Source of the DNA: Roseospira marina
GTDB lineage: Bacteria; Pseudomonadota; Alphaproteobacteria; Rhodospirillales; Rhodospirillaceae
Assembly (NCBI RefSeq): GCF_014197855.1
Contig: NZ_JACIGJ010000004.1
Location: forward strand, 310,001 to 374,000
DNA: 64,000 bases
Direction of reading: 5' to 3'
In this document: positions 35,041-43,433 of the stretch, piece by piece
Layout: each line of letters opens with the position of its first letter
Numbering within the stretch: the stretch's first letter is position 1
Position numbers and translations under genes: made by a program
Notes under the pieces: model-generated
The model's database searches: none
Seen by the model: only the letters and a program-made list of their open reading frames with translations
What the model was told of the DNA's origin: nothing

Positions 35041-35469
35041 CATCCCATGATGCTGTGCTCAGAACGGGGCGCCCAAGGCCCGGTAAAAATACGCTGGGCT
35101 TTGACGCCTCGGAGACGGTGCTCGACTAGGCGGCGATGCCAGCCTGCGGTGCTCTCTTGAGATGTCGGGGCGCGCCGCAGGCTGGGGCCAGTGCGCCTCC
35201 CAAGCGGGGCGCCTATGAGCGAGTGTCCCCGGCTCGGTGGCGGACGGTAAGGCCGGACCGACAAGGCCGACGTTGGGGCCGGGGGCACACACCGGGGCCG
35301 GGTTCACACACCGATGTCTCTGTTCGCCTGGAGAGGTAGGGGCGAAACCCGTAGGGGTTGGGCCGGAGGGTGTCAGGTTCCCAAAAGAGCCGGCTGCGCG
35401 CGCCGCGACAGGCGAGCGGCGCCCGAGAGCCTTGCCGCCGCCGGTCCCCGAGGCTATGGTCCGCGCACC
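35041..35469 (+). promoter_or_regulatory. Long leader region of pyrB with hairpin and tandem 19-bp repeat
   Basis: The 429 bp before pyrB hold no supported gene. They contain an 11-bp perfect stem CCAGCCTGCGG (35139-35149) / CCGCAGGCTGG (35175-35185). A tandem repeat of two 19-bp units, GGGGCCGGG(GG/TT)CACACACC, lies at 35275-35293 and 35294-35312. pyrB leaders often mediate pyrimidine control; whether this one does is not shown by the sequence. Confidence 0.35.
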
Positions 35470-36447
35470 ATGAAGGACACTCTTTTTCCCCACCGGGATC
35501 TCCTCGGCATCCAGGGTCTCACGCCCCCGGAAATCGGACATCTTTTGGATCTCGCGGATGGGCAGGTGGACCGCTGCCGGGGCCTCGAAAAGGCCACAGA
35601 CGGTATGGCGGGCCGCACGGTCATCAACCTGTTCTTCGAGAACTCGACCCGCACCCGCACCTCGTTCGAACTGGCCGCCAAGCGCCAAGGCGCCGAGGTC
35701 ATAAACATGCAGGTGTCGACCAGCTCGGTGTCGAAGGGCGAAACGCTCATCGACACGGCGGTGACGCTCAACGCCATGCACCCCGATGTGCTGGTGGTGC
35801 GTCATCCCGAATCGGGGGCGGTCAAGCTGCTGGCCGAAAAGGTGAACTGCGCCGTCGTCAACGGCGGCGACGGCAGCCACGAGCACCCCACCCAGGCGTT
35901 GCTTGACGCGCTGACGATCCGCCGCCGCCGGGGGCGGCTCGACGGCTTACGCGTGGCGATCTGTGGCGACGTGCTGCACAGCCGCGTCGCGCGCTCCAAC
36001 ATCATTCTGCTGACGACCATGGGCGCGGAGGTCCGGCTGATCGGTCCGAACACGCTGGCGCCGGGATCCTTCGCCGCCATGGGGGTGGAGGTCTTTACCA
36101 ACATGCGCGAGGGCCTGAAGGACTGCGACATCGTGATGATGCTGCGGCTTCAGACCGAGCGGATGCGCGGCAACTTCATTCCGTCGGTGCGCGAGTACTT
36201 CCGGTTCTACGGCCTGGACCGCGACAAGCTGTCCCAGGCGCGGCCGGACGCGCTCATCATGCACCCCGGCCCCATGAACCGCGGCGTGGAGATCGACTCA
36301 GACGTCGCCGATGACTTCGAGCGCAGCGTGATTCGGGAGCAGGTCGAGATGGGCGTGGCCGTGCGCATGGCCGTTCTGGCGCGACTGGCGGACAACCTGG
36401 ACCACGCCCGCCGCAACCAGCCGTTTGCCGGTCGGGGAGGCGTCTGA
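35470..36447 (+). CDS. pyrB: Aspartate carbamoyltransferase catalytic subunit
   Basis: The 325-residue protein has the carbamoyl-phosphate loop [18 protein letters not shown], then [32 protein letters not shown] and the C-terminal [12 protein letters not shown]. It makes carbamoyl aspartate in pyrimidine synthesis. The stop codon overlaps the ATG of the next gene (TGATG). Association with a downstream dihydroorotase-like subunit is typical of class A ATCases, which form dodecamers with that partner. No pyrI is present. Confidence 0.95.
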   Translation: MKDTLFPHRDLLGIQGLTPPEIGHLLDLADGQVDRCRGLEKATDGMAGRTVINLFFENSTRTRTSFELAAKRQGAEVINMQVSTSSVSKGETLIDTAVTLNAMHPDVLVVRHPESGAVKLLAEKVNCAVVNGGDGSHEHPTQALLDALTIRRRRGRLDGLRVAICGDVLHSRVARSNIILLTTMGAEVRLIGPNTLAPGSFAAMGVEVFTNMREGLKDCDIVMMLRLQTERMRGNFIPSVREYFRFYGLDRDKLSQARPDALIMHPGPMNRGVEIDSDVADDFERSVIREQVEMGVAVRMAVLARLADNLDHARRNQPFAGRGGV

Positions 36448-37754
36448 TGGGAATCGGAGCGCCGGGCCGTGTCGCCTATGTGAACGCCCGCCTGCTGGAC
36501 CCCGCCTCCGGCCTGGACGCGCCGGGCGGCCTGCTGACCGAGGGCGAACACATTGTCCACTTCGCGCCCGGCCTGTTCGACGACGGACCGCCGGTCGGGG
36601 CCGAGATCGTGGACTGCGGCGGGGCCTGCCTCGCCCCAGGCTTGGTGGATATGCGCGCCCAGTTGCGCGAGCCGGGCCAGGAGCACAAGGAAAGCTTCAA
36701 GAGCGCGGGCCGCGCCGCGGTGGCCGGCGGCATCACGTCGATGGTGGGCCTGCCGAACACGAACCCGGTGATCGACGACGAGGCGACCGTGGAGTTCGTC
36801 GCCCGCCGCGCCCGCCTGATCGGGCTGGCTAAGGTGTTCACCTACGCCGCCGCCACCAAGGGGCTGGCGGGGCAGGAGTTGGCCGAGATCGGCCTGTTGC
36901 GGCAGGCTGGCGCGCTGGCCTTCACCGATGGCGTGAAGGCGATCGCCGACGCCCAGGTCATGCGACGCCTTCTGGCCTATGCCGCCAGTCACGATCTGCT
37001 TGTGATCCAGCATCCGGAGGAACCGAGCCTCGCCACCGGCGCGATGAACGCCGGCGAGTTGGCGACACGGCTTGGCCTCTCCGGCATTCCGCGCGAGGCG
37101 GAAATCATCATGCTGGAACGGGACATGCGGCTGGTCGCTATGACCGGCGCGCGCTACCACGCGGCCCACGTCAGCACCGCCGAGGGTGTCGCCATCCTCC
37201 GCAAGGCCAAGGCGGCGGGCCTGCGCGTGACCTGCGATACGGCCCCGTTTTACTTTGCGCTCAACGAGTTGGAGGTGGGCGAGTACCGCACCTTCGCCAA
37301 GCTGTCGCCGCCACTGCGCGCGGAGGAGGACCGCCGCGCCATCGTCGCGGGGCTGGCGGACGGCACCATTGACGTCATCGCGTCCGACCATTGCCCGCAG
37401 GACCAGGATACCAAACGCCTGCCGTTCAATCTGGCGGAGTTCGGCGGCATCGGGCTGGAAACGCTGCTGCCGGTGACGCTGAAGCTGGTGCAGAACGGCG
37501 CGCTGTCGCTGTTGGAGGCACTGGACCGCGTCACCCGCGCGCCCGCCGATCTGTTGGGGCTGGAGGCCGGGCGGCTGCGCACGGGGGCGCCCGCCGACCT
37601 CGTGGTGTTCGATCCGGAGGCGCCGTGGAAGGTGGTGGCCGACACCATGCGCTCCAAATCCAAGAACTCGCCGTTCGATGGCCATCTGGTGCAGGGCAAG
37701 GTGATCCGCACCGTGGTGGACGGCCGCACGGTCTTCCCCGAACCCGCGCGCTGA
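36447..37754 (+). CDS. pyrC: Dihydroorotase homologue, probably non-catalytic (PyrX-type)
   Basis: The 435-residue amidohydrolase-fold protein is of the type I dihydroorotase family, usually annotated PyrC. The first metal motif, normally D-x-H-x-H-L-R-E-P-G, reads DMRAQLREPG here (about 67-76), so both metal-binding His are replaced by Arg and Gln. YHAAHVST (about 236) and ASDHCPQD (about 311-318) are retained in part, but the usual DHAPH is altered. Known pseudo-dihydroorotases with such losses serve as structural partners of aspartate carbamoyltransferase. The gene is translationally coupled to pyrB, which fits. A catalytic pyrC would then be elsewhere. Confidence 0.8.
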   Translation: MGIGAPGRVAYVNARLLDPASGLDAPGGLLTEGEHIVHFAPGLFDDGPPVGAEIVDCGGACLAPGLVDMRAQLREPGQEHKESFKSAGRAAVAGGITSMVGLPNTNPVIDDEATVEFVARRARLIGLAKVFTYAAATKGLAGQELAEIGLLRQAGALAFTDGVKAIADAQVMRRLLAYAASHDLLVIQHPEEPSLATGAMNAGELATRLGLSGIPREAEIIMLERDMRLVAMTGARYHAAHVSTAEGVAILRKAKAAGLRVTCDTAPFYFALNELEVGEYRTFAKLSPPLRAEEDRRAIVAGLADGTIDVIASDHCPQDQDTKRLPFNLAEFGGIGLETLLPVTLKLVQNGALSLLEALDRVTRAPADLLGLEAGRLRTGAPADLVVFDPEAPWKVVADTMRSKSKNSPFDGHLVQGKVIRTVVDGRTVFPEPAR

Positions 37755-37771
37755 TCCTGGGAGGCTCCGCC

Positions 37772-38392
37772 ATGGCCGACTTCACGCTGGCTCTGCCGTT
37801 GGCCGCCATCGCCGGGTATCTGCTGGGCGCGGTCCCCTTCGGTCTCGTGCTGACCCGTCTGGCCGGGCTGGGCGACATCCGGGCCATCGGCTCCGGCAAC
37901 ATCGGCGCGACCAATGTTCTGCGCACCGGGCGCAAGGATCTGGCGCTGGCGACCCTGCTGCTCGACTCGGGGAAGGGCGCTATCGCTGCCCTGGGGGCGC
38001 GTGCCCTGGCCGGCTGGGACGGGGTGGATCCGGCGCTGGCCGTGGTGGCCGGTGTCGCCGCCGTCATCGGGCACAACTATCCGGTCTGGTTGCGCTTCAA
38101 GGGCGGCAAGGGGGTCGCGACCACGCTCGGCGTGCTGCTGGCGACGGCGTGGCCGGTGGGCGGATTGGCCTGCCTGACGTGGTTGCTGATGGCCGTCCTG
38201 TTCCGCTATTCCTCTCTGGCGGCCCTGACCGCGCTGGCGCTGGCGCCGGCCTATGCGTGGGGTCTGGCCGAACCGGTGCATGTGACCGGCTTCGGTGTGC
38301 TCGCGGTGCTGGCGTGGTGGCGCCACCGCGACAACATCCGCCGACTGATCGCGGGGACGGAAACCCGCATCGGGCATAAGGCGAAGGCGTAA
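37772..38392 (+). CDS. plsY: Glycerol-3-phosphate acyltransferase PlsY
   Basis: The 206-residue integral membrane protein has the three conserved PlsY loops: YLLGAVPFGLVL then GSGNIGATNVLRTGRK, LLLDSGKGA, and HNYPVWLRFKGGKGVATTLG. It acylates sn-glycerol-3-phosphate with acyl-phosphate, the first step of phospholipid synthesis. It follows pyrC by 17 bp, the frequent alphaproteobacterial order pyrB-pyrC-plsY, so it is probably cotranscribed. Confidence 0.95.
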   Translation: MADFTLALPLAAIAGYLLGAVPFGLVLTRLAGLGDIRAIGSGNIGATNVLRTGRKDLALATLLLDSGKGAIAALGARALAGWDGVDPALAVVAGVAAVIGHNYPVWLRFKGGKGVATTLGVLLATAWPVGGLACLTWLLMAVLFRYSSLAALTALALAPAYAWGLAEPVHVTGFGVLAVLAWWRHRDNIRRLIAGTETRIGHKAKA

Positions 38393-38545
38393 GGTTCGTC
38401 CTTCAATACGGGTGTGAGGCCCGGTGTGCGCGGGGTCGAACCAAGGGATCCCCTGCCAAAAGCCATGGATGGAGCGGTGAGCCAACGGCCTTGACTGGCC
38501 GTATGGTGGGGCGACGGCCCATGAATTACCGTGTAAAAAACGCTC

Positions 38546-41500
38546 ATGGTTTCCACATCCCCCGCCGGTTACACGGCGCGACCGGCGGCGGTCCACGCGA
38601 CCGCCGTCCGATGGCGCGCGGTAATCATGACTGTTTTGATCATCCTGATCGGCGTTACGGCCTGTGTCGGGGTGGTCGGCGGCGCGTTTGCGCATCCGGA
38701 TCAGCGGGACACCACCGTCGCCGCCCCGCTGGTGCTGACGGAGCAGGAACAGGCGTGGATCGCCGCGCATCCGGAGATTCGGATGGGGATGGTGGGGGAC
38801 AACGCGCCCTATTCGTTTTTTCACGACGGCGCATTCCAGGGGTTTTCGGTCGATCTGGTGCGGCGCGTCGAGGACTTGACCGGCCTGCGCATCACTGTGC
38901 GCATGGGAAGCTGGGCTCAGATCTACAACGAGGTCGTGGCGGGCCGCCTGGACGCCATCGAGGCGATGTCCTACACCGAGACCCGCTCCGAACACATTCT
39001 GTTCACGGAGCCGTACTACCTCCGCCGAACTATGGTGTTCCACAACCTGGACCACCCCATGCCGCCGTTGACCGATCCCGAGGCCTTCGACGGCCAGCGT
39101 GTCGGTGTGATCCGCGATATTTATTACGCCGAGGATCTGGCCGCGCGCGGCCTCAACGTGGTGCCCTATGACGGCTACCGCGACCTCGTCGCCGCGTTGG
39201 CGTTCGACTGGATCGACGCGGCTCTTGCGCCGGAACTGACCGGTCGGTTCTTTGCCCGGGAAAACGGGTTCTCGTCCGTGGATGTGGCCGGTCCGCTGCC
39301 ATTGACCGATCTGGTGCTGGAGGATTTCCGGTTCGGTGTCCTGCGCACGGAGCCCGTTCTGCGCGACATCCTGGACAAAGCAGTGGCCGCGATTCCCGAT
39401 TCCGAACTCAACGCCATGGTGGACCGGTGGCGCACGGCCCGGCCGGGGCTGACGCTGACCTCGGGGCCGCTGCGCCTGCTGCCGCAGGAGCGGGCGTTGA
39501 TCGCGGAACGTCCGGTGGTTCGGGTCGGGTTCATGCCCGACTATTGGCCGTTCAGCTATCTGGAGGATGGCCGGGTCGCCGGGTTTGCGGTCGATGTGGC
39601 GCGCGAAATCGCCGAACGCGCCGGCATGACCATCGATCCGGTGTTCGATACATGGCCGCGTCTGATGGAGGGGCTGCGCGACGGCAGACTCGACATGATC
39701 TCCAACATCTCGATGACCGAGGAGCGATCGCGGTCCTTCCTGTTCACCGATCCCTACCATCAGGTCCCGGTCACGGTCTTTGTGCGCGCCGGCTTCGGCC
39801 GGTACCAGGATCTGTCGGATCTGGACGGATTGCGCGTGGGGGTGCCTCGGGCCGTCTACTTCCAGAAGCCCCTGGAAGCCCGCCTTGGGGCGGATTTGGT
39901 CGTGCCGTTCCCGCGCACGGTGGACATGATGCAGGCGCTGGCGGAGGGAGAGGTCGACGCCGTCGTGGCCTCGCTGAGCCATGGTCTGGCGCTGATCCGT
40001 ATGCAGGGGCTGATGTCCATCGAGATCGGTGGCGAGTTCCGGCTGAATGGTGTCTCCACCGAGGATCTCCGTTTTGCTGTGACCTGGGACAAGCCGGTCC
40101 TGCGTGGTCTGTTTGGTCGGGTGATGGCGTCCATCCCGGCGGCGCGCTGGTTGGAGCTGGAGAACCGCTGGCTCGGCCCGAGACGGGCGGTGGAGCGCGC
40201 ACCGATGGTGCCGCTCTCGCCCGAGGAGCGGGCGTGGCTGACCGAGCGCGGTGTTGTGCGCGTCTGCGGTGGGGCGGCCGTGGACCCCTTCGAACGCACG
40301 GGGGAGGGCGGCACGTATGCGGGAGTGGCCGGGGATGTGCTGCACGTGCTGTCGCGTCGGGTCGGGTTCGCCTGGGAGGTCGTGCCGGCCGACAGTCGCG
40401 CGGAGGCCCTGGCCAATGCCGAGGCGGGACGCTGTGACCTGCTGCCGTTCGTCGTGGGCGTGCCGGAGGAGCTGTCGGGCTGGTTGGCCACACGGCCCTA
40501 TCTGCGCATGCCGACCGTTGCGGCGACCCTGTTGGACCGGCCGTTCATGAGCGGTATGGCCTCGCTGTCCGGCAAGACCGTGAGTGTGGTCGGGTACTCG
40601 CCACTGCGCTGGACGCTGGAGGCACGCTATCGGGATGTGAACGTCGTGTCTGTGGACACCGAAGAGGCGGGCCTGGACGCCCTCCGCCATGGCCGCGTGG
40701 ATGCCGCGATCGGATCCTTGCCCCGGCTGGGCTATCTGATCGCCCGCCAGCGCACGCCGGAGTTCAAGATCGCCGGACAGATCCCCGAGGATCATACCGT
40801 CCGGCTCGCTTTGTCGGCCGATCTGGAACCGCTGGCCGCAATTCTGAACCGACTGATTGCCACTTCGGACGATGCGGAAATGCAGGCGATCCTCGACCGC
40901 TGGGTCAGCGTGCGGTACGAGCGGACCGTTGACCGCCGGGTCGTCTGGGGTGTGATCGCGGCCTCGGCTGTGCTGGTTCTTCTGGCGCTACTGTGGGTCC
41001 GGCAACTGCGCCGACTGAACGCGCGCCTGAACTCCGCAAACGCGAAGCTGCGTGAGCTCAGCGTGACGGACGGCCTGACGGGGCTGCCCAACCGTGGCTT
41101 CCTGGAAAACCGCATGGCGGAGACGTTTGCGGTCTGCCAGCGCAACCGGCTGCCGTTCGCCGTGGCCATGATCGACGTGGACCACTTCAAGGCCGTCAAC
41201 GACGAGTTGGGACATGCGTTCGGGGACATCTGCCTGCGGCCCATCGCCGACCGCATGGCGGCCCATTTTCGGCGCGGCGGGGATACGGTCGGGCGCTACG
41301 GCGGTGAGGAATTCGTGGCGTTCTCCGCCGGCGCGGGTGCCGTGCATCAGCCGGAGCATCTTGAGGTCCTGCGCCAGACGATCGCCAAGCATGTGGTGGA
41401 GAATGAGGGGACGCGACGGGGCGTGACCATCAGTGTCGGGTGCCACGTTGCGCGACCGGATCAGGACGACACCCTGGCGGCGTTCCTGGCGGTGGCGGAC

Positions 41501-41632
41501 CGCAATCTGTATCGGGCAAAGCAGGCTGGCCGGGACCGGGTGGTGTGCGGACCGGAGGGCGATGGAACGGCTGGTGCCGGTATCGACGGGGAGGCTGACG
41601 CGCGTGAAGAGCCGGTCGCGGACGCGCCGTGA
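38546..41632 (+). CDS. Diguanylate cyclase with three tandem periplasmic solute-binding domains
   Basis: The 1028-residue membrane receptor begins with an N-terminal signal/transmembrane segment at about 28-50. Three SBP_bac_3-type domains follow at about 68-294, 312-545 and 558-790; the openings are TEQEQAWIAAHPEIRMGM, LPQERALIAERPVVRVGF and SPEERAWLTERGVVRVCG. A transmembrane helix lies at about 797-818 and a GGDEF domain at about 835-1010. The catalytic signature RYGGEEF (about 916) and the N-terminal DGLTGLPNR are intact, so c-di-GMP synthesis is expected. I see no EAL domain. Upper domains resemble amino-acid binding proteins, so the signal may be amino acids or related small ligands. 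Confidence 0.9.
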   Translation: MVSTSPAGYTARPAAVHATAVRWRAVIMTVLIILIGVTACVGVVGGAFAHPDQRDTTVAAPLVLTEQEQAWIAAHPEIRMGMVGDNAPYSFFHDGAFQGFSVDLVRRVEDLTGLRITVRMGSWAQIYNEVVAGRLDAIEAMSYTETRSEHILFTEPYYLRRTMVFHNLDHPMPPLTDPEAFDGQRVGVIRDIYYAEDLAARGLNVVPYDGYRDLVAALAFDWIDAALAPELTGRFFARENGFSSVDVAGPLPLTDLVLEDFRFGVLRTEPVLRDILDKAVAAIPDSELNAMVDRWRTARPGLTLTSGPLRLLPQERALIAERPVVRVGFMPDYWPFSYLEDGRVAGFAVDVAREIAERAGMTIDPVFDTWPRLMEGLRDGRLDMISNISMTEERSRSFLFTDPYHQVPVTVFVRAGFGRYQDLSDLDGLRVGVPRAVYFQKPLEARLGADLVVPFPRTVDMMQALAEGEVDAVVASLSHGLALIRMQGLMSIEIGGEFRLNGVSTEDLRFAVTWDKPVLRGLFGRVMASIPAARWLELENRWLGPRRAVERAPMVPLSPEERAWLTERGVVRVCGGAAVDPFERTGEGGTYAGVAGDVLHVLSRRVGFAWEVVPADSRAEALANAEAGRCDLLPFVVGVPEELSGWLATRPYLRMPTVAATLLDRPFMSGMASLSGKTVSVVGYSPLRWTLEARYRDVNVVSVDTEEAGLDALRHGRVDAAIGSLPRLGYLIARQRTPEFKIAGQIPEDHTVRLALSADLEPLAAILNRLIATSDDAEMQAILDRWVSVRYERTVDRRVVWGVIAASAVLVLLALLWVRQLRRLNARLNSANAKLRELSVTDGLTGLPNRGFLENRMAETFAVCQRNRLPFAVAMIDVDHFKAVNDELGHAFGDICLRPIADRMAAHFRRGGDTVGRYGGEEFVAFSAGAGAVHQPEHLEVLRQTIAKHVVENEGTRRGVTISVGCHVARPDQDDTLAAFLAVADRNLYRAKQAGRDRVVCGPEGDGTAGAGIDGEADAREEPVADAP

Positions 41633-41652
41633 CACGCGACGCAGTTTCTTAC

Positions 41653-41970
41653 GAAAGCGTCATGTCGTGGCAAATCTCCGGTCACATGCGCCGTGGCATA
41701 AAGGGATCATCAGAGGCGGACGGAACACCGCCGACGATCTCAGCCCAAGGGCCTCAGCAAAGAGCCTGACCCTCCGATCCGAAATCCAGCGTCCCGTTTT
41801 GGGTCCTACCGCTTCAGCCACGGTTCGATCCCGCCAAGAGCACCCTCCGAACCCCGCGCTTCAGCCACGCGACGGTTCACACCAACGAAGCAACGCCCGC
41901 CCCGCTTTCCCCGCGCGGCGGGCGTTTCGCTGTCCGGGTCCTGGCGTGCCGCTGAACATCGCTTTCTGAC
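41653..41970 (+). repeat. Roughly 310-bp non-coding repeat, copy 1 (candidate sRNA unit)
   Basis: This is the first of four near-identical units. It starts GAAAGCGTCATGTCG, has GCATAAAGGGATCATC, a hairpin of GGCGG/CCGCC with the 8-nt loop ACGGAACA, the motifs ACCCTCCGA and CACCCTCCGA, two CGCTTCAGCCACG copies, and a final GC-rich hairpin ACGCCCGCC/GGCGGGCGT followed by TTT. It begins 20 bp after the GGDEF gene. Copy 2 follows directly with period 318 bp. Confidence 0.8.
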
Positions 41971-42277
41971 GAAAGCGTCATGTCGCGGCAAATCTCCGGT
42001 CACATGCGCCGTGGCATAAAGGGATCATCAGAGGCGGACGGAACACCGCCGATGATCTCAGCCCAAGGACCTCAGCAAAGAGCCTGACCCTCCGATCCGA
42101 AATCCAGCGTCCCGTTTTGGGTCCTACCGCTTCAGCCACGGTTTGGTCCCGCCAAGAGCACCCTCCGAACCCCGCGCTTCAGCCACGCGACGGTTCACAC
42201 CAACGAAGCAACGCCCGCCCCGCATTTCCCCGCGCGGCGGGCGTTTCGCTATTTGGGTTTTGGCATACGGTACCGCC
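41971..42277 (+). repeat. Roughly 310-bp non-coding repeat, copy 2
   Basis: This unit is tandem to copy 1. The first hairpin is perfect here: GATCATC (42023-42029), a 3-nt bulge AGA, GGCGG (42033-42037), an 8-nt loop, CCGCC (42046-42050), and GATGATC (42051-42057). The terminal hairpin is at 42210-42247. Its start forms a small stem CGCTTTC-TGAC-GAAAGCG with the end of copy 1. The tail fades out just before the stop codon of the minus-strand VOC gene. Confidence 0.8.
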
Positions 42278-42284
42278 TGCCAGG

Positions 42285-42734
42285 TTACGCATGCGTTGCC
42301 GTGCTGCCCTGTTCCGTGTCGAGAAGGATGCGGCCGTCGGCGGTCAGCGGAAAGTCGGCTACCCACGTGATCTCCCACGGATGTCCCTCCGGATCGGCGA
42401 AGTAGGCGGTCACACCACCCCACGGCATGGTCCGAACCGGCCGCAATACACGGGCTCCGGCGGCCACGACCTCGGCGAGGCGGGCTGCGACGGCCTCCGG
42501 CGTGGCCACGTTGAGGGCCAAGGTGATTCCGCCGGGGCGCGGGTCCGTCAGACCGGTGTCGTGGGCCAGGTCCGCGCTTCCATACAGACTGAGGACGACT
42601 CCGCCCGCGTCCAGGAAGGCGACAGCATCGGTGCTGTCCGGCGTGGCTCGGAAGCCCAAGGCTTCATAGAACGCGCGGGCGCGTGCCATGTCGCTCACGG
42701 CAAGGGTGATGAGGCTGATGGCGGTCATGGTCAT
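42285..42734 (-). CDS. VOC-family (glyoxalase/dioxygenase-fold) protein
   Basis: The 149-residue protein has two beta-alpha-beta-beta-beta modules: ISLITLAVSDMARARAFYEALGF and then ITLALNVATPEAVAARLAEVVAAG, ending VTAYFADPEGHPWEITWV. It has the length and signature of small single-domain VOC proteins that are glyoxalase-like or antibiotic-resistance-like; the substrate is unknown. It is bracketed by two pairs of the 310-bp repeats, so it looks inserted into, or mobilised with, the repeat block. The start is MTMTAIS at 42734. Confidence 0.88.
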   Translation of the reverse strand: MTMTAISLITLAVSDMARARAFYEALGFRATPDSTDAVAFLDAGGVVLSLYGSADLAHDTGLTDPRPGGITLALNVATPEAVAARLAEVVAAGARVLRPVRTMPWGGVTAYFADPEGHPWEITWVADFPLTADGRILLDTEQGSTATHA

Positions 42735-42830
42735 GTCTCTCCTCGGTGGGCCGGACGCGCGGACGCATGAGTCGGTCGGCCTAGTGAGGGATGGTGCCCC
42801 GACGTTTGGCCCGCTTCCCTGAATTCTTAC

Positions 42831-43139
42831 GAAAGCGTCATGTCGTGGCAAATCCCCGGTCACATGAGGTCTGCATAAAGGGATCATCAGAGGCGGACGG
42901 AACACCGCCGATGACCTCAGCGAAGAAAAACCTGACCCTCCGATCCCGATAGCCAGCGTCCTGTTTTTGGGACTTACCGCTTCAGCCGCGGTTCGATCCC
43001 GCCAAGAGCACCCTCCGAACCCCGCGCTTCAGCCACGCGACGGTTCATACCAACGAAGCAACGCCCGCCCCGCTTTCCCCCGCGTGGCGGGCGTTTCGCT
43101 GTCCGGGTCCTGGCGTGCCGCTGAACATCGCTTTCTGAA
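42831..43139 (+). repeat. Roughly 310-bp non-coding repeat, copy 3
   Basis: This unit starts with the same TTCTTACGAAAGCGTCATG as copy 1 (from 42825) and is the most diverged copy near its front (CACATGAGGTCTGCATAAAG, GATGACCTCAGCGAAG). The internal CCCTCCGA motifs, both CAGCC(A/G)CG motifs and the terminal hairpin (with TTTCCCCCGCG, one extra C, in the loop) are conserved. Confidence 0.8.
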
Positions 43140-43429
43140 GAAAGCGTCATGTCGCGGCAAATCTCCGGTCACATGCGCCGTGGCATAAAGGGATCATCAG
43201 AGGCGGACGGAACACCGCCGACGATCTCAGCCCAAGGACCTCAGCAAAGAGCCTAATCCTCCGATCCGAAATCCAGCGTACCGTTTTTGGGACTTACCGC
43301 TTCAGCCACGGTTTGCCCCGCCAAGAGCACCCTCCGAACCCCGCGCTTCAGCCACGCGACGGTTCATACCAACGAAGCAACGCCCGCCCCGCTTTCCCCG
43401 CGCGGCGGGCGTTTCGCTGTCTGGGGTGC
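43140..43429 (+). repeat. Roughly 310-bp non-coding repeat, copy 4
   Basis: This unit is tandem to copy 3 with a 309-bp period. It has a short deletion (TTTGCCCCGCC instead of TTTGGTCCCGCC) that would break any reading frame shared with the other copies. The terminal hairpin near 43379-43413 is intact. It ends just before the stop codon of the minus-strand PLP decarboxylase gene. Confidence 0.8.
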
Positions 43430-43433
43430 GCTC

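Noticed and set aside
35136-35339. Possible leader peptide before pyrB
   Set aside because: The frame is simply a translation of the hairpin and repeat region, with no Shine-Dalgarno sequence and no pyrimidine-related attenuation codons or T-run terminator.
37250-40795. Long minus-strand open frame across pyrC, plsY and the GGDEF gene
   Set aside because: It crosses three well-supported plus-strand genes and their spacers and is rich in His/Arg/Gln, typical of antisense GC-rich translation.
41806-42423. Small minus-strand proteins encoded in the repeats (ending ...GGRCFVGVNRRVAEARG...)
   Set aside because: Copies differ by single-base insertions and deletions that shift the frame, and there is no consistent start or ribosome site. 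The similarity reflects repeated DNA, not a protein family.
41653-43429. Repeats as integron attC sites or a CRISPR array
   Set aside because: The units are about 310 bp, with no integrase, no attC core sites flanking cassettes, no short regular repeats with unique spacers and no cas genes.
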